A stretch of DNA of 13,632 nucleotides from Betaproteobacteria bacterium (GTDB lineage Bacteria; Pseudomonadota; Gammaproteobacteria; Burkholderiales; SG8-41): contig JAHZNX010000026.1 of assembly GCA_020028375.1 (NCBI GenBank), positions 1 through 13,632 on the forward strand, in the 5' to 3' direction. Below the pieces are notes generated by a model. That model was not told the DNA's origin. It ran no database searches and saw only the letters and a list, made by a program, of their open reading frames with translations. A program made the position numbers and the translations under genes. Shown piece after piece: positions 1-6,488 of the stretch (positions are counted from its first letter, which is position 1; the number at the start of each line of letters is the position of its first letter).

Positions 1-838
1 GGCGATTCTGGTCATCGGCGGCCTGAGCTTCCTGGTGTGGGCGCACCACATGTACGTCAGCGGCATGAACCCGTACTTCGGCTTCTTTTTCGCCACCACT
101 ACGCTGATCATCGCCATTCCCACGGCCATCAAGGTCTACAACTGGGTCCTGACGCTGTGGCGCGGCAACATCCACCTTACCGTCCCGATGCTGTTTGCCA
201 TCGGCTTCATCTTCACGTTTATCAACGGCGGGTTAACCGGCCTGTTCCTCGGAAACCCGACCGTGAGCGTGCCGCTTTCGGACACCATGTTCGTGGTCGC
301 CCACTTCCATATGGTGATGGCCATTGCGCCGATCCTGGTTGTGTTCGGGGCGATCTACCACTGGTACCCCAAGATCACCGGGCGGATGCTGAACGATACC
401 CTGGGCAAATTTCACTTCTGGGTCACCTTCGTCGGGAGCTATGGCATCTACTATCCCATGCATTACCTGGGAATGATGGGCGTGCCGCGCCGGTATTACG
501 CAATTGGAGGCACGGACTTCATCCCCGAATCGGCCCACTTCGTGAACGAGGGCATCACCATCGCCGCGTTGATCGTGGGTGCCGTCCAGATCGTGTTTTT
601 TTACAACCTGATCTGGAGCTATTTCAAAGGCAAGCCATCGGGTGGCAACCCCTGGAACGCCACCACGCTGGAGTGGCAAACCCCCGACACCCCGCCGACG
701 CATGGCAACTTCGGCCCGACACTGCCGCTGGTCTACCGCTGGGCGTACGATTACAGCGTGCCGGGCGCCAAGCAGGACTTCATTCCGCAAAACGTTCCAC
801 CGGGCGAGGCAGCCACCATTGCCAGGGGTAAGGCCTAG
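1..838 (+). CDS. ctaD: Heme-copper (cytochrome c-type) oxidase subunit I, 3' part
   Basis: This is the C-terminal part of the catalytic subunit of an A-family oxygen reductase, which reduces O2 to water in the inner membrane and pumps protons. The frame is open from base 2, so the start lies before the window. Seen directly: the CuB ligand pair His-His (44-49, in WAHHMY), the K-channel Thr and Lys of PTAIK (122-133), the heme ligands of AHFHM (His at 302-304 and 308-310), and the Arg-Arg of GVPRRY (488-493). The C-terminus carries the usual NPWNATTLEW motif (about 649-678). Hydrophobic segments match the later transmembrane helices of the family. An oddity is that the residue just before the conserved Asp at 281-283 is Ser, where canonical aa3 enzymes have the Mg/Mn-binding His. 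The first of the two subunit III genes begins 19 bp downstream. Whether the electron donor is cytochrome c or quinol cannot be read here, because subunit II is outside the window. Confidence 0.93.
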   Translation, partial: AILVIGGLSFLVWAHHMYVSGMNPYFGFFFATTTLIIAIPTAIKVYNWVLTLWRGNIHLTVPMLFAIGFIFTFINGGLTGLFLGNPTVSVPLSDTMFVVAHFHMVMAIAPILVVFGAIYHWYPKITGRMLNDTLGKFHFWVTFVGSYGIYYPMHYLGMMGVPRRYYAIGGTDFIPESAHFVNEGITIAALIVGAVQIVFFYNLIWSYFKGKPSGGNPWNATTLEWQTPDTPPTHGNFGPTLPLVYRWAYDYSVPGAKQDFIPQNVPPGEAATIARGKA

Positions 839-857
839 GCGCCCAGGGAACTGAGAT

Positions 858-1538
858 ATGCATGACTTTATTCCATTACTATTTTTGGGCGTATTTTTGG
901 GCGGCTTAATGGCCGTCATTGTTTGGTGGCTATTAAAACAAACCATCAACGTCCAGCCCTGGGTGGCGCAGGGTTCCATCGCAGACGTTCACGGGGACGT
1001 ACTGTCCCGGCCTACGGCGAAGCTCGGCCTGTGGGTATTTCTTGGGGTGGTGACGTCCCTGTTTGCGCTCCTGATCAGCGCCTATGCCATGCGAATGCAC
1101 CTGGGGGACTGGAGCCCCATGCCGAAACCGGGACTGCTGTGGCTGAACACAGGTGTGCTGATCGTGACCAGTGTCGCCATGCAGTGGACGCGGGCTGCGG
1201 CAGATCGGGGACAGATAGACGGCGTGAGAAGCGGCCTGGTGGCCGGGGGCGTTCTCACCTTTACCTTCCTGGCCGGGCAGCTCATGGTCTGGCAACAACT
1301 GAACGCCTCAGGTTATTTTGTAGCGGCCAACCCGGCCAACGATTTCTTCTACCTGCTCACCGCGCTGCATGGTCTGCACCTGTTGGGCGGCCTGGTGGCC
1401 TGGGGCAGGACCACCGCCAAGGTGTGGCGCGGCGTTGAGGTCGGCAAGGTGCGCTTGAGCGTGGAGCTGTGCGCGGTGTACTGGCACTATCTGCTCCTGG
1501 TTTGGCTGGTTTTGTTCGCTGTGCTGTTGTCCACCTAA
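858..1538 (+). CDS. Cytochrome c oxidase subunit III-family protein, divergent paralogue
   Basis: A 226-residue integral membrane protein with about six hydrophobic segments (roughly residues 5-26, 55-78, 93-111, 127-148, 162-183 and 203-224). Family membership rests on HGLH at 171-174 and the C-terminal YWH...LVW signature at 208-216, which match the next gene's HGTH and YWHFVDLVW. It lacks two acidic residues kept by that neighbour: the Glu of the QxxEW motif is Val144 here (QLMVW), and the Asp of the terminal motif is Leu213. It is therefore probably a structural paralogue rather than a canonical subunit III. Start choice: ATG at 858, 19 bp after subunit I, with a purine-rich AGGGAACTGAG upstream. 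The 5' third is notably AT-rich for this window. Membership in the oxidase complex is inferred from context. Confidence 0.8.
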   Translation: MHDFIPLLFLGVFLGGLMAVIVWWLLKQTINVQPWVAQGSIADVHGDVLSRPTAKLGLWVFLGVVTSLFALLISAYAMRMHLGDWSPMPKPGLLWLNTGVLIVTSVAMQWTRAAADRGQIDGVRSGLVAGGVLTFTFLAGQLMVWQQLNASGYFVAANPANDFFYLLTALHGLHLLGGLVAWGRTTAKVWRGVEVGKVRLSVELCAVYWHYLLLVWLVLFAVLLST

Positions 1539-1553
1539 AGGAGATCAGAGTAC

Positions 1554-2279
1554 ATGGCGCAACCTGTGCTCACGAGCACGGGAGAATCCCTCCCGTTGCC
1601 TGAAGGCTTGCCAGGCATCGTCGCCGACTTGTCCTCGGACCAGCGGGCGTTTAAGAACGTTCCCTGGGGCAAGGCCATGATGTGGATCTTCCTCCTCAGC
1701 GATACCTTCATCTTCAGCAGTTTTCTGATCTCGTACATGACGGTGCGAATGTCCACCACGGATCCCTGGCCCAACCCCAGCGAGGTTTTCGCGTTGACGC
1801 TGTTCGGCGAGAAAATCCCCCTCATCCTGATCGCCATCATGACCTTCATCCTGATCAGCAGTAGCGGGACGATGGCCATGGCCGTCAACTTCGGCTATCG
1901 AAAAGATCGTGTCAAAACCTTTGTCCTGTTGCTGATCACCGCGGCATTGGGCGCCACATTCGTCGGGATGCAGGCCTTCGAGTGGACCAAGCTGATCGTG
2001 GACGAGGGGGTACGCCCCTGGGGCAACCCCATGGGCGCGGCCCAGTTTGGCTCGACCTTTTTTATGATCACGGGCTTCCATGGCACGCACGTGTCGTTCG
2101 GCGTGCTATTCCTGATCATCACGGCTATAAAGGTTATACGGGGAGATCTAGATAACGAACGGCCGGGCTTTATGACCGGCAGGAAAGGGAAGTACGAGAT
2201 CGTCGAAATCATGGGCCTGTATTGGCACTTCGTCGATCTGGTGTGGGTATTCATCTTTGCAGTTTTCTATCTCTGGTAA
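1554..2279 (+). CDS. coxC: Cytochrome c oxidase subunit III
   Basis: A 241-residue subunit III (COX3/CyoC family), which stabilises subunit I and supports proton uptake in heme-copper oxidases. Hydrophobic segments lie near residues 41-62, 87-110, 121-142, 167-192 and 218-240, after a soluble N-terminus of about 38 residues. Conserved features seen are GMQAFEW (Q140, E143), HGTH at 176-179 and YWHFVDLVW (D228). The start is well supported: a strong AAAGGAGATC ribosome site ends 8 bases before ATG 1554. The gene sits 15 bp after the divergent paralogue and 8 bp before the subunit IV-like gene, so all four are probably one transcript. With five clear segments it resembles the shorter bacterial subunit III/CyoC form rather than the seven-helix mitochondrial type. 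Confidence 0.9.
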   Translation: MAQPVLTSTGESLPLPEGLPGIVADLSSDQRAFKNVPWGKAMMWIFLLSDTFIFSSFLISYMTVRMSTTDPWPNPSEVFALTLFGEKIPLILIAIMTFILISSSGTMAMAVNFGYRKDRVKTFVLLLITAALGATFVGMQAFEWTKLIVDEGVRPWGNPMGAAQFGSTFFMITGFHGTHVSFGVLFLIITAIKVIRGDLDNERPGFMTGRKGKYEIVEIMGLYWHFVDLVWVFIFAVFYLW

Positions 2280-2287
2280 GGCAAATC

Positions 2288-2659
2288 ATGGCACACGCGG
2301 AACGGCAACAGCATGGTGCGGAAGGGCAACAGCATGCACACGTGGAAGGGCAACAGCATCCGATCGGCATTTATCTCAAGATCTGGGCATTGCTGTTTAT
2401 TCTCAGCACCGCGTCTTATCTGGTTGACTACTTCCACCTTCAGGGTTACCTCAGGTGGTCGCTGATCATCGTGCTCATGTTGTTGAAGGCAGGGCTGATC
2501 GTTGCCGTCTTCATGCACATGCTCTGGGAGCGGCTGGCCCTGGTGTATGTCATCGTGGTCCCGCCGGTGTTGTTGATGGTGCTTCTGGGCATCGGGGCGC
2601 TTGAAGCGGACTACACCTTCTTTACGCGGGGCGTCTTTTTCGTGAAGGGATTGTTGTAG
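2288..2659 (+). CDS. Cytochrome oxidase subunit IV (CyoD/CtaF-like) with His-rich N-terminus
   Basis: A 123-residue protein with three hydrophobic segments (about 28-48, 56-79 and 83-105), the size and layout of prokaryotic oxidase subunit IV. The second helix has LLKAGLIVAVFMHMLWE, which fits the family pattern K-x-x-L-x-x-x-F-x-M-H-L. Such subunits are thought to help oxidase assembly or CuB-site stability. ATG 2288 is chosen because it lies 8 bp after the subunit III stop; an in-frame start further upstream would overlap that gene. The N-terminal 25 residues are unusual: five His (3, 9, 16, 18, 24) and three copies of E-(R/G)-Q-Q-H, produced by a short tandem DNA repeat. This could bind metal, but that is speculation. 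Confidence 0.82.
   Translation: MAHAERQQHGAEGQQHAHVEGQQHPIGIYLKIWALLFILSTASYLVDYFHLQGYLRWSLIIVLMLLKAGLIVAVFMHMLWERLALVYVIVVPPVLLMVLLGIGALEADYTFFTRGVFFVKGLL
2297..2359 (+). repeat. Three short tandem repeats in the subunit IV-like gene
   Basis: The unit GGAAGGGCAACAGCAT, or a one-base variant, occurs three times, ending at 2314, 2335 and 2359. Spacings are 21 and 24 bases, both multiples of three, so the frame is kept and each copy encodes E-(R/G)-Q-Q-H. Conservation at base level, including the same codons, points to recent duplication or slippage inside the coding region. Confidence 0.8.
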
Positions 2660-2727
2660 CGTAATCAGATCGAATTGCGGCGAGCCCATCCATTGTCGAA
2701 CTCCGTTTCTTACTTCAAGAACCACCC

Positions 2728-3234
2728 ATGACTGAAAAGCGCTACTCGGTGAACGTTTCGACCATTCTTGGGATCAGCGCAAGTGCAGTGCTGCTGCTGT
2801 TTATTTTCGTTCTTGTGACCCATCACCGCGACGTCCCTGACCGGGTCCGACAGCAGCGCAGCGCGCTGACGAGCAGCGGTTCAAGTGTGGCCGAGCGGAT
2901 CAAACCCGTCGGGCAGGTCGTCGTCGCTGCGGCGGAGACTAAGAGTGAGCCTGTGAAAATCGCGGCGGCGTCGCCGAGCGCCCGCGACGGACAGCAAATT
3001 TACCAGGCCGCGTGCGTCGCCTGCCACGATGCCGGTATCGCCGGCGCGCCGAAGCTGGGTGACAAGGGCCAGTGGGCCAAGCGCATCGCCAAGGGCGTCG
3101 ACACTCTGTATGCCAGCGCCGTCAACGGGATACAGACGAGCGCGGGCGTGATGCCGGCCAAAGGCGGGAACCCGGCGCTGAGCAACGCCGAGGTCAAGGC
3201 GGCCGTCGACTACATCGTGGCACGTTCGAAATAA
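2728..3234 (+). CDS. Membrane-anchored c-type cytochrome (cytochrome c5-like)
   Basis: A 168-residue protein with an uncleaved-looking N-terminal membrane helix (about 12-31), an Ala/Val/Ser-rich linker (about 40-85) and one C-terminal cytochrome c domain. The heme-binding motif is CVACH at 96-100. Met142 in GVMPAKGG is the likely axial ligand, and the flank PALSNAEVKAAVDYIV is typical of the cytochrome c5/CycB type. The domain should lie in the periplasm and carry electrons to a terminal oxidase. It starts 68 bp after the subunit IV-like gene with no strong ribosome site (ATG after AAGAACCACCC). By eye it is richer in GC than the oxidase genes before it, so it may have a different history. 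Direct service to the adjacent oxidase is inferred from position. Confidence 0.9.
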   Translation: MTEKRYSVNVSTILGISASAVLLLFIFVLVTHHRDVPDRVRQQRSALTSSGSSVAERIKPVGQVVVAAAETKSEPVKIAAASPSARDGQQIYQAACVACHDAGIAGAPKLGDKGQWAKRIAKGVDTLYASAVNGIQTSAGVMPAKGGNPALSNAEVKAAVDYIVARSK

Positions 3235-3322
3235 CCGGCAGAAGCCGAAGTGCTCGCCGACTTCCTCGCCGAGCGCAGCGTCTAAGCTGCGCGTTACGCA
3301 CGATCCGCCATCGGCGCGGCGC

Positions 3323-3352
3323 AAAAAAGAAGGCAGCCTCGCGGCTGCCTTC
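3323..3352 (-). terminator. Rho-independent terminator of the HiPIP gene
   Basis: A perfect 10-bp stem, GAAGGCAGCC (3329-3338) paired with GGCTGCCTTC (3343-3352), with loop TCGC. Read on the - strand it is followed at once by six T (A-run at 3323-3328), the form of an intrinsic terminator 44 bp past the HiPIP stop. On the + strand only GTGTTT follows, so it may act weakly for the cytochrome gene too. Confidence 0.85.
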
Positions 3353-3396
3353 GTGTTTGCCGGGTACCGCCTCGCGGCGGCGGCCCGATCTCGCGC

Positions 3397-3732
3397 TCAG
3401 GCCTTCTTCACGTACGCGGAACACCAGCCCTTCCCGGCCACCTGCTTGCCCGGGAAGATCGCACAGCCGCCCCATGCGTCGGTGGGTTTGCCCTGATACA
3501 ACGTGCAGTTCGCACAGGTCTGTCCGGCCACGTATTTCGGGAACTTGGCTTTGTCTACCTTCGTCGCGTCATGCTTGTAGCCGAGGCTTTGCGCCTGCGC
3601 ATCTTTCTCGTCCACCCTGGCGGCCTGCGCGGCGGCGTTGCCGACGCCGCCTGCGATCGCGGCCGACACCACCGCCAGCGAACCTGCCTTGAGGAAAGAA
3701 CGGCGGCCGGTATTGATTCGGTTTTGCTTCAT
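3397..3732 (-). CDS. hip: High-potential iron-sulfur protein (HiPIP), Tat-exported
   Basis: A 111-residue precursor of a small periplasmic [4Fe-4S] electron carrier. The N-terminus has a twin-arginine signal (TGRRSFLKAG, residues 8-17) and a hydrophobic stretch to about residue 35, with likely cleavage after AAAQA or AQAA (about 37-38). The four cluster cysteines are C73 and C76 (TCANC), C90 (GGCAIFPG) and C104 (GWCSA), in the standard HiPIP spacing. ATG at 3732 is preferred because GTGGAG lies about 9 bases upstream; a GTG at 3747 would place residues before the signal with no site. It faces away from ctaB with a 238-bp gap and has its own terminator. In several proteobacteria HiPIP passes electrons from bc1 to oxidases or photosynthetic reaction centres. 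Use with the neighbouring oxidase is plausible but inferred. Confidence 0.95.
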   Translation of the reverse strand: MKQNRINTGRRSFLKAGSLAVVSAAIAGGVGNAAAQAARVDEKDAQAQSLGYKHDATKVDKAKFPKYVAGQTCANCTLYQGKPTDAWGGCAIFPGKQVAGKGWCSAYVKKA

Positions 3733-3779
3733 TTGACGGGTCTCCACACGGTTAATACAGCAGAAGAGTTTGCGTAACC

Positions 3780-3788
3780 ATTATGTCA
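3780..3788 (-). promoter_or_regulatory. Candidate extended -10 promoter for the HiPIP gene
   Basis: On the - strand the bases read TGACATAAT, a TGn extended -10 followed by CATAAT (5 of 6 to TATAAT), about 48 bases before the chosen start. A T-run precedes it. No good -35 hexamer sits 17 bases further upstream, so the call rests on the extended -10 only. Confidence 0.35.
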
Positions 3789-3927
3789 AAAAAGTTGGAA
3801 CGGCACTAGCCCGCTCCGCGCGCAACCCGTTCCGCGGCGCATGATCAAGGACCTCACGCGCCTGCTCAGCGTCTCGCGCATCGGATAAGTGGGTATCCTG
3901 CCGTCCTTTTCCCGGCCGCGCGGGTGA

Positions 3928-3936
3928 TGCTAAACT
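3928..3936 (+). promoter_or_regulatory. Candidate extended -10 promoter for ctaB
   Basis: TGCTAAACT, a TGn extended -10 with TAAACT (4 of 6 to TATAAT), lies 34 bases before the ctaB start. The -35 position (around 3908-3913) reads TTTCCC and is poor. The rest of the 238-bp divergent gap between HiPIP and ctaB shows no other convincing element. Confidence 0.3.
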
Positions 3937-3970
3937 TCACCCTCTTAGAAGCGCACCGAGATCAAGCTAG

Positions 3971-4870
3971 ATGCCTTCCAGCATTGCGGGCCTGACGTTC
4001 GCCTCCCGCTTCAGCCAGTTCTACCAGCTCACCAAGCCGCGCGTGGTGTCGCTCATCGTCTTCACGGCGGTGATCGGCATGTTCCTGGCGACGCCTGGCA
4101 TGGTGCCGCTGCAGGCACTCGTCGCGGGCACCCTCGGCATCGCGCTCACCGCGGGCGCGGCCGCGGCGGTCAACTGCCTGGTCGAGCAGAGGATCGATGC
4201 GCTGATGACGCGCACCCGCGGCCGGCCACTGCCGCGCGGGCAGGTGACTTCGCTGCAGACGCTGGTCTTTGCCGGCATCGTGGGCGGAGCGGGGCTCACC
4301 ATTCTCTACCAGTGGGTCAACGCGCTCACGATGTGGCTGACGCTCGCCACCTTCGTCGGCTACGCCATCATCTACACCGTGGTTCTCAAGCCGATGACGC
4401 CGCAGAACATCGTGATCGGCGGCGCGTCCGGCGCGATGCCGCCGGTACTGGGCTGGACCGCGGTCACCGGCGAGATCGCGGCCGACGCGCTGCTGCTGTT
4501 CCTCATCATCTTCGCCTGGACGCCGCCGCATTTCTGGGCGCTCGCACTCTACCGCAAGCACGACTATGCCAAGGCCGGTGTGCCGATGCTGCCGGTCACG
4601 CACGGGGACAAGTTCACGCGCCTGCACGTGCTGCTCTATACCGTGATCCTGACCGCGGTGACGCTCATGCCGTTCGTCACCCGCTTGAGCGGCGCGCTCT
4701 ACCTCGCGGCGGTGCTCGTGCTCGATGCCGTATTCCTGTGGTATGCAGTGCGCATCTACGTTGCCTACAGCGACCGCCTGGCGCAGCGGACCTTCCGCTA
4801 TTCCATCTTTTATCTCACCGCTCTGTTCGCAGCGCTGCTGCTCGACCACTATTTCCGTGTCGCGCTGTAA
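3971..4870 (+). CDS. ctaB: Heme O synthase (protoheme IX farnesyltransferase)
   Basis: A 299-residue polytopic membrane prenyltransferase of the UbiA family. It attaches a farnesyl group to heme b to make heme O, the precursor of heme A, for heme-copper oxidases. The first catalytic loop has N68-CLV-E72-QRI-D76-ALM-x-RTRxRPL (68-87), where the Asp residues bind Mg-diphosphate. The second has LYRKHDYAKAGVPMLP (193-208). Other family signatures are KPMTPQNIVIGGASGAMPP (140-158) and AWTPPHFWALAL (182-193). Length is normal. ATG 3971 has only a weak purine-rich leader. The SCO gene begins 21 bp after the stop, so the two are probably co-transcribed. No heme A synthase gene is visible here, so whether heme O or heme A is the final product in this organism is open. 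Confidence 0.96.
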   Translation: MPSSIAGLTFASRFSQFYQLTKPRVVSLIVFTAVIGMFLATPGMVPLQALVAGTLGIALTAGAAAAVNCLVEQRIDALMTRTRGRPLPRGQVTSLQTLVFAGIVGGAGLTILYQWVNALTMWLTLATFVGYAIIYTVVLKPMTPQNIVIGGASGAMPPVLGWTAVTGEIAADALLLFLIIFAWTPPHFWALALYRKHDYAKAGVPMLPVTHGDKFTRLHVLLYTVILTAVTLMPFVTRLSGALYLAAVLVLDAVFLWYAVRIYVAYSDRLAQRTFRYSIFYLTALFAALLLDHYFRVAL

Positions 4871-4891
4871 CGGCGGCGGCGCGGGCCACGC

Positions 4892-5485
4892 TTGAAGAAC
4901 CTCCTCGCAGCGATACTTTGGACGCTCGCCGCGGCGTGCCTCGGCGGCTGCGGCGACCGGCCCGAGGGCCCGAAGTTCAGGCTCACCGATGTCACCAGCG
5001 CGAATTTCGGAAAGGAGCTCGCCCTCACCGACCACGACGGCAAACCGCGCACGCTCGCGGATTTCCGCGGCAAGGTGGTGACCGTGTTCTTCGGCTTCAC
5101 GCATTGCCCGGACGTCTGCCCGACGACGCTCGTGGAGATGGCGCAGGTCGTGAAGGAGCTCGGAACCGACGGCAGCCGGGTCCAGGTGCTGTTCGTCACG
5201 GTGGATCCGGAGCGCGACACGCAGCAGGTCCTCAAGCGCTACGTGCCGTCGTTCAACCCGGCTTTTCTCGGGCTGTATGGCGACGCCGAGGCAACCGCCC
5301 GCGCCGCAAAGGAATTCAAGGTCTACATCCAGAAGCAGCCGGCCAAGGACGGCCACTACAGCGTGGACCATTCCGCCGGCACCTACGTCCTCGACCGTGA
5401 GGGCCGGCTGCGCCTGTTTGCCGGGTACGGCGCCGGCGCGCCGGCGCTCCTGCACGACATTCGCATCCTGCTCGGCAAGTCCTAG
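4892..5485 (+). CDS. SCO1/SenC-family copper chaperone, lipoprotein
   Basis: A 197-residue thioredoxin-fold protein that delivers copper, or reduces cysteines, for assembly of the CuA (or CuB) centre of cytochrome c oxidase. It should be a lipoprotein on the periplasmic side: a short hydrophobic signal ends in the lipobox L17-G18-G19-C20. The copper-binding motif CPDVC (C72, C76) and the distal ligand H160 (VDHSAGTYVLD) are all present, as is VTVDPERDT at 102-110. The start is TTG at 4892, chosen because it gives a complete lipoprotein signal; no clear ribosome site is seen, so translational coupling to ctaB 21 bp upstream is possible. It is followed directly by a shared terminator. Confidence 0.93.
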   Translation: MKNLLAAILWTLAAACLGGCGDRPEGPKFRLTDVTSANFGKELALTDHDGKPRTLADFRGKVVTVFFGFTHCPDVCPTTLVEMAQVVKELGTDGSRVQVLFVTVDPERDTQQVLKRYVPSFNPAFLGLYGDAEATARAAKEFKVYIQKQPAKDGHYSVDHSAGTYVLDREGRLRLFAGYGAGAPALLHDIRILLGKS

Positions 5486-5486
5486 C

Positions 5487-5517
5487 AAAAAAGAAAGCCC
5501 CGGCAGGGCCGGGGCTT
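5487..5517 (-). terminator. Bidirectional terminator between SCO and rpoH
   Basis: A 10-bp perfect stem, AAGCCCCGGC (5495-5504) with GCCGGGGCTT (5508-5517), and loop AGG. On the - strand it continues as TCTTTTTT (A-run 5487-5492), a good intrinsic terminator about 20 bp past the rpoH stop. On the + strand, CTTG after TT gives a weaker terminator for SCO. The flank GCAAAAAAGAA also borders the HiPIP terminator. Confidence 0.85.
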
Positions 5518-5537
5518 CTTGCGTGTGCGGCAGGTGA

Positions 5538-6392
5538 TTACGCCGCCTGGTGGCCGATGACGCCCTTCATCTTGGCGAGCGCCTTCGCCTCGATCTGCCG
5601 TATGCGCTCGGCGGAGACGCCGAACTCGGCGGCGAGATCGTGCAGCGTCGCGGAGTCCTTTTCGGCGAGCCAGCGCGCCTCGATAATCCGGCGGCTGCGC
5701 GGGTCGAGACCGTTCAGCGCTCGCTCGAGCCCCTCGCTGCGCAGGCGCGCGGTCTCTTCGTGCTCGAGGATGCGGCCGGGCTCGGCATCCTCGGCCACGA
5801 GATAGGAGATCGGCGCGAACCCCTCGTCCTCGTCGTCGCCTGCCGGCTCGAGCGCGATGTCCCTGCCCGTGAGGCGCGTCTCCATCTCGACAACTTCTTC
5901 GGGCTTGACGCCGAGCTGCTTGGCGACTGCTTTCACGTCCTCGGTGCCGAGGGTGGCGAGGCTGCGCTTCAAGCTCCTCAGATTGAAGAAGAGCTTGCGC
6001 TGCGCCTTGGTAGTGGCGATTTTCACGATGCGCCAGTTGCGCAGGATGAACTCGTGGATCTCGGCGCGGACCCAGTGCACAGCGAACGACACCAGCCGCA
6101 CGCCGCGCTCGGGGTCGAAGCGCTTCACCGCCTTCATGAGGCCGATATTGCCTTCCTGGATGAGGTCCGCCTGCGGCAGGCCGTAGCCGAGATAGCCGCG
6201 CGAGATCGCGACCACTACGCGCAGGTGAGCGAGCACGAGCTCCCGCGCGGCCTCGAGATCGCCCTCGCCGTGGTAGCGCCGGGCAAGCTCCCGCTCCCGC
6301 TCCACGCTCAGGAGCGGGAAGCGGTTGACGGTCTGGATATAGGTTTCCAGGCTGCCGGCAACCGACGGGACTGGCAAAGCAAAACTCGTCAT
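5538..6392 (-). CDS. rpoH: RNA polymerase sigma-32 (heat-shock sigma factor)
   Basis: A 284-residue sigma-70-family protein that directs transcription of chaperone and protease genes. Region 2 is seen as DLIQEGNIGLMKAVKRFDP (76-94) with the -10 recognition helix around SFAVHWVRAEI (102-112). The RpoH box QRKLFFNLR (131-139), which separates RpoH from other sigma factors and is linked to regulation by DnaK/FtsH, is intact. Region 4 ends with a helix-turn-helix near 250-278 (LHDLAAEFGVSAERIRQIE). Length equals the usual 280-290. ATG 6392 is preceded on the - strand by AAGGGGGTCACC, a usable ribosome site. It lies 164 bp downstream of ftsX, with its own sigma-E-like promoter in the gap, and ends at a strong terminator. 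Confidence 0.97.
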   Translation of the reverse strand: MTSFALPVPSVAGSLETYIQTVNRFPLLSVERERELARRYHGEGDLEAARELVLAHLRVVVAISRGYLGYGLPQADLIQEGNIGLMKAVKRFDPERGVRLVSFAVHWVRAEIHEFILRNWRIVKIATTKAQRKLFFNLRSLKRSLATLGTEDVKAVAKQLGVKPEEVVEMETRLTGRDIALEPAGDDEDEGFAPISYLVAEDAEPGRILEHEETARLRSEGLERALNGLDPRSRRIIEARWLAEKDSATLHDLAAEFGVSAERIRQIEAKALAKMKGVIGHQAA

Positions 6393-6431
6393 GGTGACCC
6401 CCTTGGAGGCGCTATGTTAGCACTCCAGACA

Positions 6432-6458
6432 TGAGAGCGCCAGAACCCGAGAAAGTTC
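6432..6458 (-). promoter_or_regulatory. Candidate sigma-E promoter of rpoH
   Basis: On the - strand GAACTT (6458-6453) is followed after exactly 16 bases by TCTCA (6436-6432). This matches the extracytoplasmic-stress sigma-E pattern GGAACTT-N16-TCnnA and the layout of E. coli rpoH P3 as I know it. Transcription would start about 33 bases before the rpoH ATG. A competing weak extended -10 (TGCTAACAT, 6422-6414) lies closer to the gene. Confidence 0.45.
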
Positions 6459-6488
6459 ATTCTATTCATGGTCTTAACCACCCGATTC

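Noticed and set aside
2660..2727. Separate promoter for the cytochrome c gene
   Set aside because: A TTGTCG can be found near 2693, but nothing like a -10 lies at the right spacing; read-through from the oxidase genes is as likely.
3250..3285. Possible 3' gene remnant after the cytochrome gene (VLADFLAERSV then stop)
   Set aside because: Too short to assign and can arise by chance in GC-rich DNA.
3841..3888. Mini-frame MIKDLTRLLSVSRIG upstream of ctaB (possible leader peptide or gene remnant)
   Set aside because: Only 15 codons, no ribosome site, no attenuator hairpin after it, and no recognisable parent gene.
3962..5488. Long open frame (about 508 codons) antisense to ctaB and SCO
   Set aside because: It lies opposite two well-recognised genes, has an Arg/Glu/His-rich composition typical of antisense frames in GC-rich DNA, and no family motif.
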